In this document: piece after piece, positions 12,239-25,429 of the stretch
Position numbering within the stretch: position 1 is the stretch's first letter
Layout of the letters: each line of letters begins with the position of its first letter
Origin: Edolisoma coerulescens
Lineage: Eukaryota; Chordata; Aves; Passeriformes; Campephagidae
Length of the DNA: 64,000 nt
Reading direction: 5' to 3'
Assembly: GCA_013397115.1 (NCBI GenBank)
Contig: VWZW01004126.1
Span: 87,200 to 151,199 of the forward strand
Notes under the pieces: model-generated
Seen by the model: the letters and a program-made list of their open reading frames with translations, nothing else
Databases searched by the model: none
What the model was told of the DNA's origin: nothing
Made by a program: the position numbers and the translations under genes

Positions 12239-15200
12239 ATAAAGCCTCCTTCAGTAGCATAGGAAACATCAAATGGGAAAGACACACTTCCACAAATACA
12301 GAGGGGAACATGAGTTCCTTAATGGTTCGTGTCAGTGACTGACACAAATTACTCATATTAGAATTGAAGACATGTCACATTAGTTCTTTTGTGACACAAA
12401 GTTTCATTATTAATTAAAAATTTACAAAGCTCATCTATTTTATGCTTGGGTTTGTGCTCAAAGGAGAAACAAGCTGCTTGAGAGAAAATGGCTCATGCAC
12501 TAGAGGGTGACAATATCTAATTGCAATCCTTCTACAGCTGATATATCAAGTTTAATTGCAGTAGAGCAGTAGCAAAGTTAATATTGTGCTTTTGACACTA
12601 GCAGTTCAAGGCATGGTACATATCAAGACGTCTGTTTTGACTCTGTTGTCTGGTATATTTACTGGAACCTGTGCCAGGAAGCCTCTCTTTTTGGCTGTCC
12701 CTTATCCATGGAGGAAAGTTTTAATTTTTCCTTGAAACCTATGCTTGAATATGGTTTTCCCACATGAGTAAAATGTATCTTGTAAAATGATACCAAGAAA
12801 GTAGAATTTAACTTTTTAACTTTACTAATGCATACTACTATAAGCAATTTATATAAGGCCCTAGTTCAGACAACCATGTAAAAATATTACCCAGCATTTT
12901 TGAAGCCTTAGATCAGCAAATATCCCTATAAACACTATGAGTGATATAGGGTTTGTCAGGACTGTTCATGTGATGAGATTTAAAAGCTTCGGAGAACAAG
13001 CGTGGTAAATTACAGAAAATCTTTATTTTTCTCAACTCAGTGTCTCTGCACCTACGGATGCATTGAAGTGAGTTCCTGTACTGATGTGGAAAGAAGGATA
13101 TGAAGCAGTTATGAAGGAGCTGGGAATAAGATCACTGAGAAAAATTAACAGGGGGTCGTGTACAGGCACAGTTTGCCAGGCTTCGAAGGCTTCTCATCCC
13201 ACCAGGGCTGGAGAGAGACGCAGTGCGAGGAGGCACGTGAGCAGTTTGTAATGAGATTGCAGCCAGAGCTTGTGGGAAAGCAGCAAAGGCTGATCAAGAG
13301 CCCTGTGCCCAGAGGCACAAGTAACAGAAAAGGGGAAGAGTACTGTCAGGATATCTTCACTGCAGAATGAGCTTTCACTACACTAATTCTGGTCTGCCTC
13401 CAGAGGGCTGAGCTCAATTTGCCTAGCTTGAACAAATAACACGGCGTACTTGTAGGGATTAATTTTATCTATTGCATGCATTGTAATAAAAGCCCCACTG
13501 GGCAGTTACATATCAAATTACAAAACGTGTAAGCAGTCTTATTCCTTTTTCCCCAACTTTCCTGCTTCTTGTAAAGCAAAAGATTAATTGCTATTTGAAC
13601 TGCCTTGGGGGATGGGAAAAGAATTAAATGGGAAAAAATTATACACTGAAATGAAACTCATGATATGTCCGTTTGTTTTTTTTTTTTTAAAGTGTGTATG
13701 TTGAGAGATTCAATTGATTTTACTTAAAAAAGAAAACACAAAACCTTGTCACACTTCCTACAAACAGGGCATTGTGACAACTCTTTCTACGTGTATCTTC
13801 TGTGCCATTATTTACATCTCAAGAGTCATCCTAAACTGCTTACATTTTAGTGTAATTAAGTTTTAATCACACAATAAAAATGTTTTGATATTTTTTCACC
13901 TTGAAATAGGAGATGGTGAGTGAGAACCATAGTAATTTCTGCTAATTTTCAGTATGCTGTCTATTTTCCTTATTTTATTTTCTCTTTTCAGTTCTCAAAA
14001 AGGGTTTTTGCCTGCAGTGATTTGCTTGTTTTCACAGGAACTATTTATGACTACTGCACATTTCATTTTCTTCTTCTAAATCTCTGAAATTTTTTCAATA
14101 TTTCATTTTTCTCACATTAATGCATTAATGAGGGCTTCAGGGGTGTTTGTTTGTTTGTTTGTTTTCCCCTTAAAGTGTACTTTATTGTTTCATGTTGTAT
14201 GATACACTCATATTCTTATCTAAAATGTCAGGTGATATATTGCTCTTGTTTTGTCACTACCAGGGATTTTGTTTTATTGTAGTTTTTCTTTCCTGCCTGA
14301 TCAGTAAATATGACTGGAATAGTACTCCAGATTCTAGTATATTTTCACCTCATTTGAAAGCTAATGCACCAACTTTTTTCACTTATTTTTTCTTCTGGGT
14401 CCAGTCCACTCCCTATTTCTCAGAATCATAGGTGTCAAGGAAGACTTCAATAACATGACTAGTTCACTGTTTTATCTTTACAGTTGTTTTTTCTTTATGC
14501 TGTAAACAGAATTTCTGTAGCTTCCTAAATTTTTTTTGTACCAGTTGTCTATTAGAATTGATATTATTGTTCAAGAAAAAGATCATACTGGCATTATTCC
14601 TCAGGCTGAGAAATACAGTAAAGTACTAGCTTGTCATATGTCTTTCAGAGATCCTAAAACCCTTGGGTTTTTATACCCACAATGAAATAACTATGAAGCT
14701 TGTTTCATTTTGCAGAAGTGTGCATATTTTTTCTTTATCATTATCTAAAATTATTTCAGTAAGCTTTTGGAGATAAAGCTGCAAACCTGTGGTTTGTACT
14801 GGTCAACATAAATTTGTACTTAGCTTTGCATTTTATCTCAGCCTTTCTCTGGCACCTTCCCTGGTACTTGCCTAACTACTTGTGATAAAATTGAGTCTAC
14901 ATGTCCAATAAACATCTCTACCTCTCTCCAGCTAGTGTCACTATACTGAAATTTGAGCTACTCAAAATGTGTGGGATTGTCTCTAACTGGCCTTAAGCTA
15001 AGTCTTAGTAGGAGTTATTTCCAGTAAATGCTTCCCCTGAGCTTCAGTAATCACATGTGCTTGTGCTCAGGGTAAATGTTGATTGGGATCAGCAGCAGCA
15101 ACTCTAACTTGCATGTGTTCTTCGAATAGATATTGACTGTGACAAATGGCTTTTGTGTCAAACCATGCTTTTTGTATGGGCTTTTGCTCTTTGTCCTGTA

Positions 15201-16567
15201 TCCTGGGTGTAGCTTTGCTACTGAAAATCAGATTATTTGACAGCTCTCCTTGTTTCCAAATCCTGATGTGTTCTAGTTTGAGTGTTTTGCCATCTCTCTT
15301 GGTCCATCAGCCCTCTATCCATTGTGAGACTAGACTTATTTAGTTCACTATGTTCTCCCTGACTCCACAGAAATAATTACACGTTTTGTTTCCTTGTTTA
15401 TTTATAGTGGCTATGTAATTTATTCTTTCCTATCTGGTCTTCTTGAAGTAATTTTGGAACAATGACAGGAAGAGTATTGCTTTTACAGATGGAGCAATTA
15501 ACAGACTTTTGATTTTACCCCGGCCTGATTAAACAAACCATCTTTCCCCATTTGAACTATACATACCCCTAAAGAAAGTTCATTCTCTATGTCAGGTTAA
15601 GTGGAAAATGATGCAACTCACCAACTTAATGTGCCAAGTTGTGTTACAAGTGAATGAGTCCCTGAACTATAGTGGAAAGAGCTGGGCTGGGCAGAATGTG
15701 AAGTATAGCCTCACACTCAAAAAATTCAGCAGAGCTTCCCAGAAGAGCTAGCAGATTACAAATTCCAGATAAGTGGTAAATCCAGGATAAGAAAATTTGT
15801 GCGTCAAGCTGATCAACTTCAAGGTTTATTCCACCACTGTTGGTAGAAAAAGCACAGATTCTGTGTTCTCTCCAGGAGTGCCTAAAAAGCCCATCAGTCA
15901 AAAGATGCTACAGCTTTATTCAAAGTTGTGTTTGGTAGATAAGTTAGGTCGATAGGTGTGTACAGAACATTCTTGAATACCACAGAGTTAATCCAGCTCA
16001 GGATTTTTGTGAATTTGAGTCTAAACAGAACAAAGCCCAACCTTTCACTTTTTAGGACATATCCTCTCTGAATAATGAAAGGGATTTTCTACCATGAGAC
16101 TTTCTAAAATTGATCTACTAAACTAACTTGTGATGGAGAATTTTTGTATTTTATTTCCAGCTCATTAAAGAAACAAAAAATTAGAAAAGTTTCAGTGTCT
16201 GGGTCAGTAGTGTGCGATGCTCAATCCATTAGAATAGCAATAGGCTGGACATGTCCGTCTGTCCTGTAGTGAGGGAACAGTTTTCCTGGTGCCATTAAAA
16301 AATGTATTAGATAACAGATGCTATCTAGGATACCAAATGCTCTCTTTTTGTCCTAACAGCAATCCAAGTATCCAGATATGGGCAGAAATTTGATCTTCCT
16401 CTGAATCTATGATTCCTTTTAGATCCATTCCTAGACAAACCAGTCTTCCAGTCTTTTCAGCTTGTGGTGCTAAAGGGTGGCCCCTGGCAGAAAGAACAGG
16501 CAGAGGCCACTAGCTGCATAGAGAACCCCTGCAAAGAAAAATTACCTCATTATTTTCTTTCTCTCAG
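12239..16567. other. Unique non-coding DNA, possible conserved elements
   Basis: No gene or interspersed repeat is recognised. Two patches look more complex than the AT-rich background: about 12360-12640 and about 13380-13540. They carry TAATTA/TAATTGCA-like homeodomain cores and few homopolymers, the look of conserved non-coding elements, but conservation cannot be seen from one sequence. A GTTT run lies at 14144-14164. Confidence 0.45.
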
Positions 16568-16663
16568 CTACGATATCTTTGGGTAACTGTGGGCCTCAAC
16601 AACAAAAGTGTGCGAGGAATTCACCCGAGTACTTCTGATATCAGCAATAAAGCCAGAGAAAGG
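16568..16663 (+). other. Candidate spliced exon, 96 bp, host gene or lncRNA unknown
   Basis: A pyrimidine-rich acceptor (TTTTCTTTCTCTCAG, ending at 16567) precedes the segment, and a near-consensus donor AGG|GTAAGTG follows it at 16664. The length is exactly 32 codons, and only the frame starting at the first base is open. It would encode a peptide beginning LRYLWVTVGLNN and ending SNKARER. The other two frames have stops. Three CpGs are retained in 96 bp although the surroundings are CpG-poor. I do not recognise the peptide. It could be a cassette exon of a large gene whose intron this window samples, an exon of a long non-coding RNA, or a chance pairing of splice signals. An open frame of this length is not itself strong evidence; the case rests mainly on the two splice sites. 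Confidence 0.4.
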
Positions 16664-19600
16664 GTAAGTGGTGGGAAGCTGATACAAGCAGCAGAATTGG
16701 CAGATAAGAGATTTCAATGCAAACATGTCAAATTCTAGATTTAAATCTTACCTACATTTAAGTAAAATACATAATCCTGAATGATCTCTTTGTCCAACCA
16801 GAACTAGGTAACACATTCAATATTTTAAAAAAATTCAGTTATTTATTGTCTGAAAAGTTCCAGTTTCAGAGCCATTAGCAGAAATTATTTAGCAAAGAAT
16901 TTTGCATAATGAACATTTAGAACAGTAGTTAATATGGAAAACAAAATTTTGGAATGAGCAAGAGCATTTGTAGGTAAATGACTCATCCCATTTCTTTATC
17001 TCTACCTGGCTATAAACCACTTAGCTATAACTTGGTGAATGTAATTTTTTTTATTCAGAGACCAATAAAACTTGTACAGAGTGCAAATGCCATTGTAGCA
17101 CAAAATGTGCAAAGTAAGTTATCTGCAGACACTTTGAGCATGTGGTTACTGGGCGAAACTGAGGACTCAGCTACTAGTCTAACATACTCATTCTGTGTGC
17201 TTTTCAAAAATACATGTCAAATTTCCGCATAAACAGGACAACAATCTTTGTCAACATTTCAAGTACGGAAATTTGACATTAAGGTATATGTACATACATA
17301 TATTTGTCATACATGTATGCAAAACTTCATAATCTTTTCAGTTTTAAATTGTTTTCCAAAAAGCTAAGAAACAACATCATTGACTGGCAAACTTCTGAAC
17401 CACCTTGGAGAGAGATTTTTCAACCATTCATTGGATAGAAGACAAATTAATAGGCTGAATGGCGTCTGAAGTTCAAATATACAAGTGGAACATGAAAGGC
17501 TCTTAGAAAGGAAAGTCTTTGTTCTTTCTAGGAATTTGATAGGTTCATGCATCTTTCTTGTATTATCTGAATAGATTTTCCATGTGCTGGAACTATGAGC
17601 TCATGAAAATGCTCCTTTTTGATCTTTAAATACAAGGGTGTTTCAGGCAGTCTATGACAGACAAGTTACAAGACACCTTGGGGTGACCTGAGAGATAACC
17701 TGTAAGAGTGTGTTGTAAGGAGAAAAATGAATATAATTTGTCCATTTTGTATTCTTCTGAAAAATTAGTCAAATCCTTTTGTGATGGGATGGCCTAAAGG
17801 GCAAAGACAAATGTATACCTGTCACAGAAATGACTACTCTGCAACAAATTACCATTAGAGTTTACTTAATTAAAGATTACATCAAATCAGTTGGCTTTTC
17901 AAACCGACATTTTTTCTTGTCAAGTAAAAGACAAGTAAAAGACGACATTGAAAATACTTTTTGTTTTTAACAGCTTCCTGAAACTCATAGCTGCATGAGC
18001 ATAAGGAGCAAGAAAACCTTGTGCAGTACAAAAAAAAACCCAAAACAACAAACCAAAGCTACATAGTGCCCTGTCATTACCGAGTAGCAAATGGAAAAAG
18101 ACAGTATTCAGTATTTAATGAATTCTCCTAAAAGAGATAAAAAAATCACATGCCTGTAAGTTTTTGTTTCCCTAGTGCTGTGATCTATGTGTGATGGCAG
18201 GATATTTCTTTCAATTATGTTCTAATCCAACTACACAGACCTACAAATGTTTTTCAAAATAGGGAAGATGTCACTATCAGCCTGAAAATTAACAAGAAAG
18301 GATGGTAACTGGAAAATCCTGATTCTGCTCACGTATCATCTATTTAGACATTTAATCAAGAAAAGCTCAAATTGGAACTCCCAAGCTCAGACAATATTCT
18401 TCACAGTGTTTTATTGCATGCACTAAATAGCAATTCCCTATTTTACACAGGTCTGCAGAACTGTGTATCACCAATTTCCCACCTATCATTGTAGAGCTGC
18501 AAAGGTGCAGACAAGGTCAGTGCTAGCTCTTGATCTGCTATAAGATATCTGGAAGCTGACACTCTTATGTAGATTGCAGTGGGTTTTGAACCAATTTGAC
18601 CAACTCAGATTCCAGACTCCTGATGGGAAGTCTCACTGAACATTGTCAGAAGAAAGAGCTGAAAGCAATGAGGACCTCTTTTCTTCCCCTTTTCTTCTTT
18701 TTTCTTTTAATTATTTCATATTTACTATATAAATTGCTCTAAAGTGTTCTACTGGATGCAAAATGCTAATTGGTTCTAAAACAGGCATTTGTGAAGACAT
18801 GTTTTCAAGATTAGGCTGGAAAGATCAAGATCATTCTACAATGACAAACTAGGAACCTGAAGAACATACTTGCTTCTGTTTTTTCAGAGAATAACAGCAA
18901 CGGAACTTCCTGAAATGAACTGCAAATGAGATAAATAAAACTAATATCAAATGAAGCGCTAGAAATCACTTATTACTTTTATATTGTTTCTGCATGTGAA
19001 TTTAAAAAAAATAATCTATTTTCACATATTGGATACTTAGAAGCTAACTAGATCAAAATTATTCTCAGCTTTTAACCTTTACACAAAGTATTTCAGAGAG
19101 AGGCTTTGTCTCAACATCTCGTTGCTTGCTGGTTAACTTAGCTGAGTGTGGAGCGTTCTTTGTGTCTGTCAAACGTGTGTATGACTTTCTGAGAACAAAG
19201 AGGGAGAAGGAACTGTGATTCAGGAACTTGCATCTGACAGCAGTGCCAGTGGTCCTGAGCTGAGAAAGAGTTTTATACAGGTGACAATCAAGATTGTTTT
19301 TTTTCCCAGACTTGCTGGCACAGCCACATATGCAGCTCTTCCCAAGTTCAGGCAGCCTCACTCAGTCTGGCAGAAATAAGACAGTGAAAAGCATTGTGGT
19401 GGTTGAGATGGCAGAGCAATGATGGGAGAATTTTTGTCAAGGTATTGCAGTCTTCTAACTGAGCTGTCATTAGAACAGCACACACTCCCCTGGCCTGGCT
19501 TACAGTTTCTCTTGGAATGCACACCCTTTCTGTGCTTTCTCTTCAAAGGCAAGACTAAATGATGGTCTACATCACAGGCAGCAAGAGCTATCTATTTTTT

Positions 19601-20329
19601 CTTTGCTGTGTGAAGCACTAAGACGGCAGCTTAGGGGTGGCAGAAGAGGAACATATCTCTCATTGATGTTCTTCCTCCTGTTTCATCTTTTCCTCAGTTT
19701 CCCTTAAATACTCTTTTTGCCTCTGTTTAAAAGAAGTGGATTAAAGGAAGGCATTGCAAGCATCTTCCCTCTTGCTTCTCCTTATCATTTTGACCATCTG
19801 TCTCAGTTGCTTGTTAGGCTTCAGGCACTGTGAAATTGGTATCCTCTAAAAGGTGTAATAAGGTAGTGTAGTTCTTTCATCTTTCTTCCAGATACCTACT
19901 TTTATTTTGGTGTAATGGAGAAAACATGTTTTTCCTGTAAGCTTGTAATTTGTTGTTTATTAGTCAGCTTCTAACGCACACCTTGGAAGGCTTTCAGAAA
20001 GTTAATATAACTACTCTGTAACACAGCATCCACAACATCCTTGTTGTTCTGGTGAGTGCTCCATTAATCAGTTATAATGGGCTGATGACCCCAAGCTGAT
20101 AAAACTTTGACCCCTGCATCTCAGAGAAGACAAACTTCAAGGCAGGCAGATGCACCTGTCACCATCTATTTTCTCATAAGAAGGGAAATGCCCCCATGTC
20201 ATTATTATTATTTCTTCAGTTAGAGAGTTGAGGCCTCTGCTGGGGTGATACAGCCACAGAACAACAGAAAACCAAGATTCAAAAAATGACTGGGCAACAT
20301 GAAGGGAAACTAATAAACAAAATACAAAA
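16664..20329. other. Unique AT-rich non-coding DNA
   Basis: No gene or recognised repeat. Reading frames here are short, lack splice-site context and match no family I know. Confidence 0.55.
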
Positions 20330-20486
20330 AAGAATAAGGAGAGTGAAGGACAAAAGGAAGGAGAAAAGAAGAGAAGGAAAATAAGAAAGAGAGGAATAAA
20401 GAAAAGAGAAAAGAGAAAAGAAAAGAAAAGAAAAGAAAAGAAAAGAAAAGAAAAGAAAAGAAAAGAAAAGAAAAGAAAGAAAAGAA
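20330..20486. repeat. Polypurine tract with (AAAAG)n microsatellite
   Basis: A nearly pure A/G strand runs for about 150 bp. Its left half is irregular (GGA, GAA and AAG mixtures) and its right half, about 20416-20475, is regular AAAAG units. Purine-only strands with internal mirror symmetry can form triplex (H-DNA). The opposite-strand frame rich in Phe, Leu and Ser is an artefact of this repeat and not a gene. Confidence 0.92.
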
Positions 20487-23019
20487 TTTTGCAGATTAGG
20501 AACTGACAAACTGAGCAACCAGTTTCAGGTTTCTGTAATGACAGGTTAACAGCTACAACACAAAGGCACCCAAGAAATACTGCTTTATTTTGAACCCTGG
20601 GGACAAGAATATTTCAAACCCATATTTAAAATGGTATCAGACACCTCAGATGTATTCCAAGGGCCAGTAACATCCATCATTCACTAGAGGAAATTTTTAG
20701 TGTTGCCTCTAGGAAGACACAATATTTTTCCTCTGTTCCAGCAGCTCCTAGGAAGACAAGGTAAAGAGAAGGGAACTGTTTTCTGTCTCTGTTTGTTTCG
20801 CCCTGTTTTTTGACACTGTAGTAACTGTAAAATCAGTTCAAATGGAGACATATGAGGAAGTGAACAAGAAGGACACAAGTGAAGAAAACTACAAAAACCT
20901 TTCAGGTACCACTATAAGCCTTCTGTGGTTCAAGCATCTCAAGTTTTGTTTGTGTCTTAAAAGATTTTAGTTGTTTTGCTGCAGGTACCTTTTCTTCCTC
21001 TAGCTGACATTTTGGTGGGCCAGGAATTTTTCCTACTAAGACTATAATGGTGGTAGGTGAATTACATTATGAATATTCTATTGGAAATGAATTCACAGAA
21101 ATGTTGGCTGTAACTAGAAATGATGTTAAGGTGACTTACTCTACTGTACTTGCATTTAGTGGTTCTTTTTATTAACATAGTCCCTCCAGCTTATTTTCTT
21201 ACTGCCACAGGGTTTTTTAATGGTCTTATGCTACAGAGATAATACTTTTTTTTTGGTAGTTAGCACCAGGTGAATAACAAGTAATATTTATCTGTTCTCT
21301 CTCTTTTCTCGTTTCTCCTTTGTTTCACCTCTTGCTTCTATTTTTTCTTCCTCTTTCTATTATTGTCTTCTTAGCTGAAGTCCTTCTTTTCATCCCATCT
21401 GAGTAGCTATTTTATATTCTTAAAATATTCCTTATTTTCTATTTCTGTCTCTCTTCTTATCCTTCTATACAGACTACTTGCTGTCTAGATAGTTGCTGTG
21501 CAATTTGACACAAAATGCTGGCAGTGAGAGAAGTGAAAAATCAAGTACAGATCTCCCTTTTAATTCTTCCAGTTACTCAGGCAAGACTTAGAAATCATGC
21601 ATTTTAAGGCCAGATTTCCCTTCACTTTTTGAGGTAGAAAGAAATTGTATGTATGCATGGGAATACATTAAGTATGGAAATGAAGTATAAGATAGTTTAA
21701 AAATAGGACTGTTAATGATTTGTAGACTTCAGATCAGGGACCAAAATGCAGTTTTGGCATTTCCAAATCTATGGTATGGGGCAGTTCCAAAGATCGTTCC
21801 TTCTCCCAAGAAAGATTAACAGTTCAAGGCACTGTGTTAGTAGGCAGGCTGTCTCATTCACTGGGTTTTGTCTCTTGAGCCCTTTTGTTAAGCAAGCCAC
21901 ATATGCAAGTTAGAAGGCCATTGCCTAAAAAGCAAAGATGAGAAGCTCGCTGCTAGCTTTGACTCCTTCAGGCAAAACACTGCTTAACAGAGTTTGACTC
22001 TCAGGGACACAGCAATGAAACATCTGGCTTGCAAAATATTAAGGGAGTAAATGCTACTTTGCTGACAAGGCACTGAAACAGATAATTTGGTTTGGCTTTT
22101 GGTCTGGAAATTCATGACTGGGATTGATGTGTCTTTGTTCCAAGAGCTACATTGCATTTTTTGTCACTTAAGTCTTTTTAAGGACTTGTCAGATATTATC
22201 TGCCATTTATAGGGAACCAAGAAATTTATCAGAATTTTTTTTTTCTCTTTCCCTTCTTAAGGTTGAAAACAGCAAAGGTAAAATTTCAGTATCAATTCAG
22301 ATAATGTGAATTTGGAGGCATGTAACTTGGAAATTTGGTAGGTTTCTGAATTACAAAATTATCTTAGTGAAATTAATATGCTTGTCTCTGATGTATTTGC
22401 TCATTGAATTCAGAAAAACATTAATGCTTGAAATAACTGAATTTAAGATTAAATAAAGGCTGATTTCACTAACTAATGCTATTGAGCAAAGACTGCAGGA
22501 AATTAGATTGGCCTTCCATTGACCTCTTATTAAAATTGTAGGGAAGTAACCTTCATCTTATTGTTCATTTGATTTCTAAATAATGAGATTGGCCTTGGAG
22601 CTGGAACTGCCCTTTTGAGCAGCTATATTTGAAAATCATGCTTATGATATCTTTTGTTGTTTCTGAAATCTAAAATGATACATACCCATCATTTACATTC
22701 TTAGAAAATATTATAGTGTTATCTTCAGCAATAAGCTCATCAGCTACATCAAGAGTAATTCTCATTGACCACAGGCTTTTTTATCTATCACAGGTTTAAT
22801 TTTCTATCTGTGTACATGAGTTTGAAGTCAGAAGCAGGTGGTATTAGAGTTTGAAAGTTTATAGCTAAAAGCCAGAATGTGATAGTGTCTCACTATCAGA
22901 GGTGTTATTATTAATTCAGGGTGGAAATTTCTACTGCTGACAGATCTGAAGCCCCTAACATTTTCTGTTGTAATTCCACAAACTAGCAAAAAGTTTGGGG
23001 TAGGAAGAGATGAACATGG
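20487..23019. other. Unique AT-rich non-coding DNA
   Basis: No gene, RNA or recognised repeat can be supported. The stretch has short T/C-rich patches near 21290-21480. Confidence 0.55.
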
Positions 23020-23925
23020 GAAAGGACAGAGAGATTCATCTTTTTTGGGAATCTGTTTGACAGGATCCCCTGGAAACTGTCATGGCAGGAAAAAGATGCC
23101 AACCATCACAGCACAAGAACAATCCACAATCAGTGGGCAGAAAAATCAATAAAAATTGAGAAGACCATGGGCTCAGACAAAAACCAGCATACATAGGTGG
23201 AACTGGAGATGAGAAACATCTCTATAGTTCTATGAGCAGCCCAAGAAAGCAATGTCTTGAGCATCTTCCAGTGCCAAAAATCCAAAGCTCAGCTGGAGCT
23301 GAAATGAGCAAAAGAGGTCATCCAGATTGATTTCTGTAAATTGCGAAGATAAGGCTGAGGAACAGGTGAGCTTGTGACTCACTGGAACAGGGGCCCTACT
23401 GACAAGGAACTTAGAGGATACTCAGTGCCTTTTTCCCAGCCAGCAGCTGCCCTCCAGCAGCCCCGGTCTCTGAGCCTCCTCTCAGGGTCTGTCAGGTGAA
23501 GGCAGGGCTCATAGGAAAGGGAGGTCAAAATAGAGAGCACTTAGTCCATGCAGACACACACAGATCCATGGGACCACAGAGGATACACCCAAAGATGTGT
23601 CTGGTGTCACTGTGGGAATGCCTTCAAAAGGCAGTGGCAACAGTTCATTTTTTCTGGGAAAAGATTCAATATTGCCTCATATTCAAGAAGGGCAAGAGGT
23701 TCCTGATAATTAAAAGTTTATCAGCTTCTCCTCAACCCCATCCAGGGAGGAAATGAAACAAGTCCTCCTGAAAGCAATTTCCAAACCCAAGAAGACGCTG
23801 TTGGGAGCAACCACGCTGGTTTTATCAAGGCCAAATCTTGCCTGGCCGACTTGATTAATCAAAGAGATGAGATGACTGACTGTGTTGATATAAGGGAAAT
23901 GTTGATATATATATCATATATCCTT
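23020..23925 (+). mobile_element. Old internal CR1 ORF2 fragment lacking its 3' end
   Basis: Diverged CR1 ORF2 sequence in sense orientation, from upstream of and into the reverse transcriptase. Recognisable pieces in order are the 'FDRIPWKLS'-like start (TTTGACAGGATCCCCTGG, near 23057), the 'SMGPQRIHPKM' block (near 23566-23605, matching the CR1 'SMGPDGIHP' block), a GNYRP-type region that has been lost, and the 'QAGFIKAKSCLADLINQ'-like block (23800-23865). No continuous frame survives. The normal CR1 3' tail is absent, so the copy was truncated after insertion. Edges are approximate. Confidence 0.72.
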
Positions 23926-25429
23926 CACAAGGGCTCCAGCATGGTCTGTTTACAGTTGGGAATGTTTTAGGAGGGCTGAGTCAGATGGATCGCCTCTAAG
24001 AAGAAGAAAAATCATTCCTGCTCTGGAGAAGCCATGGATACACAGATGAAAGAAAATGTTCCTAAGATCATGCAATCTGATAGGAAAAGAGCTACAGCAT
24101 GAGATCAGAGCATGCATAGGGCCTGAGACAGTGCATGGGTCAGGACAGAGCAGCCAGCCAGGCTCAGAGAGGACTGAGCCACCACCTCAAAACTGAAGAG
24201 CTGTAGTGTTTTGTGGGGTACAGAGCACACATTTCCTGTAGACTCTGAATATATTATATACCACATATAATGAAATATATGATATATAACATGACATATT
24301 TGAAGAGAAAATATATTCTAGGCATCACATCTGTGGGTGATTTAAATGGGATGGAAACAGGATGTTTTTGCAGTCATCCTCAGTTTCCTCTTGTGGTTTA
24401 CCATATAGGAATGCTCAAGGCAGAGCAAGGAGATTCTTCCTTGCTTCTAACATCATATTCTGATTCTTAAAAGCCAAGCATTAAAATGATCAGAGTCACT
24501 GTACTCTCTGTACCCAAGAGAATGTCTTCAGGGGGAATCCTAAAGGCGTTTGAAATCATTAAGGCTTCATTTTAATGGCGAAAATAAGTAAGTTGTACTA
24601 GTTGTAACAGAATATGTTTGGCTTTAGTAGCCAGGTGGATTTCTGCTGTCCTAATATATGTGGGTCTAATATATGTGGGTCTAATATATGTGGGATTGCT
24701 GCAGCTTCCCATCGCCTGAGAGAGAGTAATGAGACTGGTTCCAAATAGCAGACCCACACCTATGAAAAAAACAGACAAGGTCAGCCATAAAATTAAGGAC
24801 AGGTAGACTAGAGTACATTTATCAGCATCCATGTAAACATGAGCTGCATGGATGGCATGAACATGATCCTTGTCAAATCACAGGTATGATTTGAATTCTC
24901 AGCTACTGTTTTCTGTGATTCAAAAATATAATTGGCCCAGCCAAAAAAAACCCCAAAAACCCAAAACGAAAACAAGCAAACAAACCAACAAAAACCCTTT
25001 ATAAATTGAGGGTGGCTAATTTAAACAGCAAAAATCCTCTTTGATTTTATATTTCTGCTCGTGGTTTTTATTTGCCACTCACAACAGATACTGAACTGAC
25101 AAAAAGAATTCCACTTAACATTTATTTACTAGTCAAATGAATAATCTCTTTAATTTTATAATGTTATAAACTATTCCTGGAACAGATTGACAGATGGGAA
25201 ATGAAAGAGAAAACAGCATATAGAAAACATATTTTTCCATGAAAGGAAGCACAGCTTTACTTCAATACACTTTTTGGAGCAGAATAGATTTATTGCTTTC
25301 TTTTCCTCAATCTTTCCTGGTAAGAATGACCAAAAGACCAACATTTAACAGTTCCAGGACCCTGAGACTAGAGGGGAAATCTGGAACAAGGAAGAGCTTT
25401 GCAGAGGAATATTAAAAGGTCAGGAAATG
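23926..25429. other. Non-coding DNA with AT-rich and tandem repeat patches
   Basis: No gene is recognised. It contains an AT-rich patch (about 24240-24315), a three-unit 15-bp tandem repeat (24651-24694) and A-rich runs near 24940-25000. The part just after 23926 may be a still more decayed extension of the CR1 copy. Confidence 0.5.
24651..24694. repeat. 15-bp tandem repeat, three copies
   Basis: The unit CTAATATATGTGGGT occurs at 24651-24665 and 24666-24680; the third copy breaks after the 14th base at 24694. The copies are identical, so the expansion is recent or recently homogenised. It generates a repeated RPTYI peptide on the minus strand, which is not evidence of a gene. Confidence 0.95.

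Noticed and set aside
20279..20518. Minus frame rich in Phe, Leu and Ser that resembles a membrane protein
   Set aside because: It is the translation of the AAAAG polypurine repeat.
24648..24696. Three short direct repeats as a CRISPR-like array
   Set aside because: The units are contiguous with no spacers and the genome is vertebrate.
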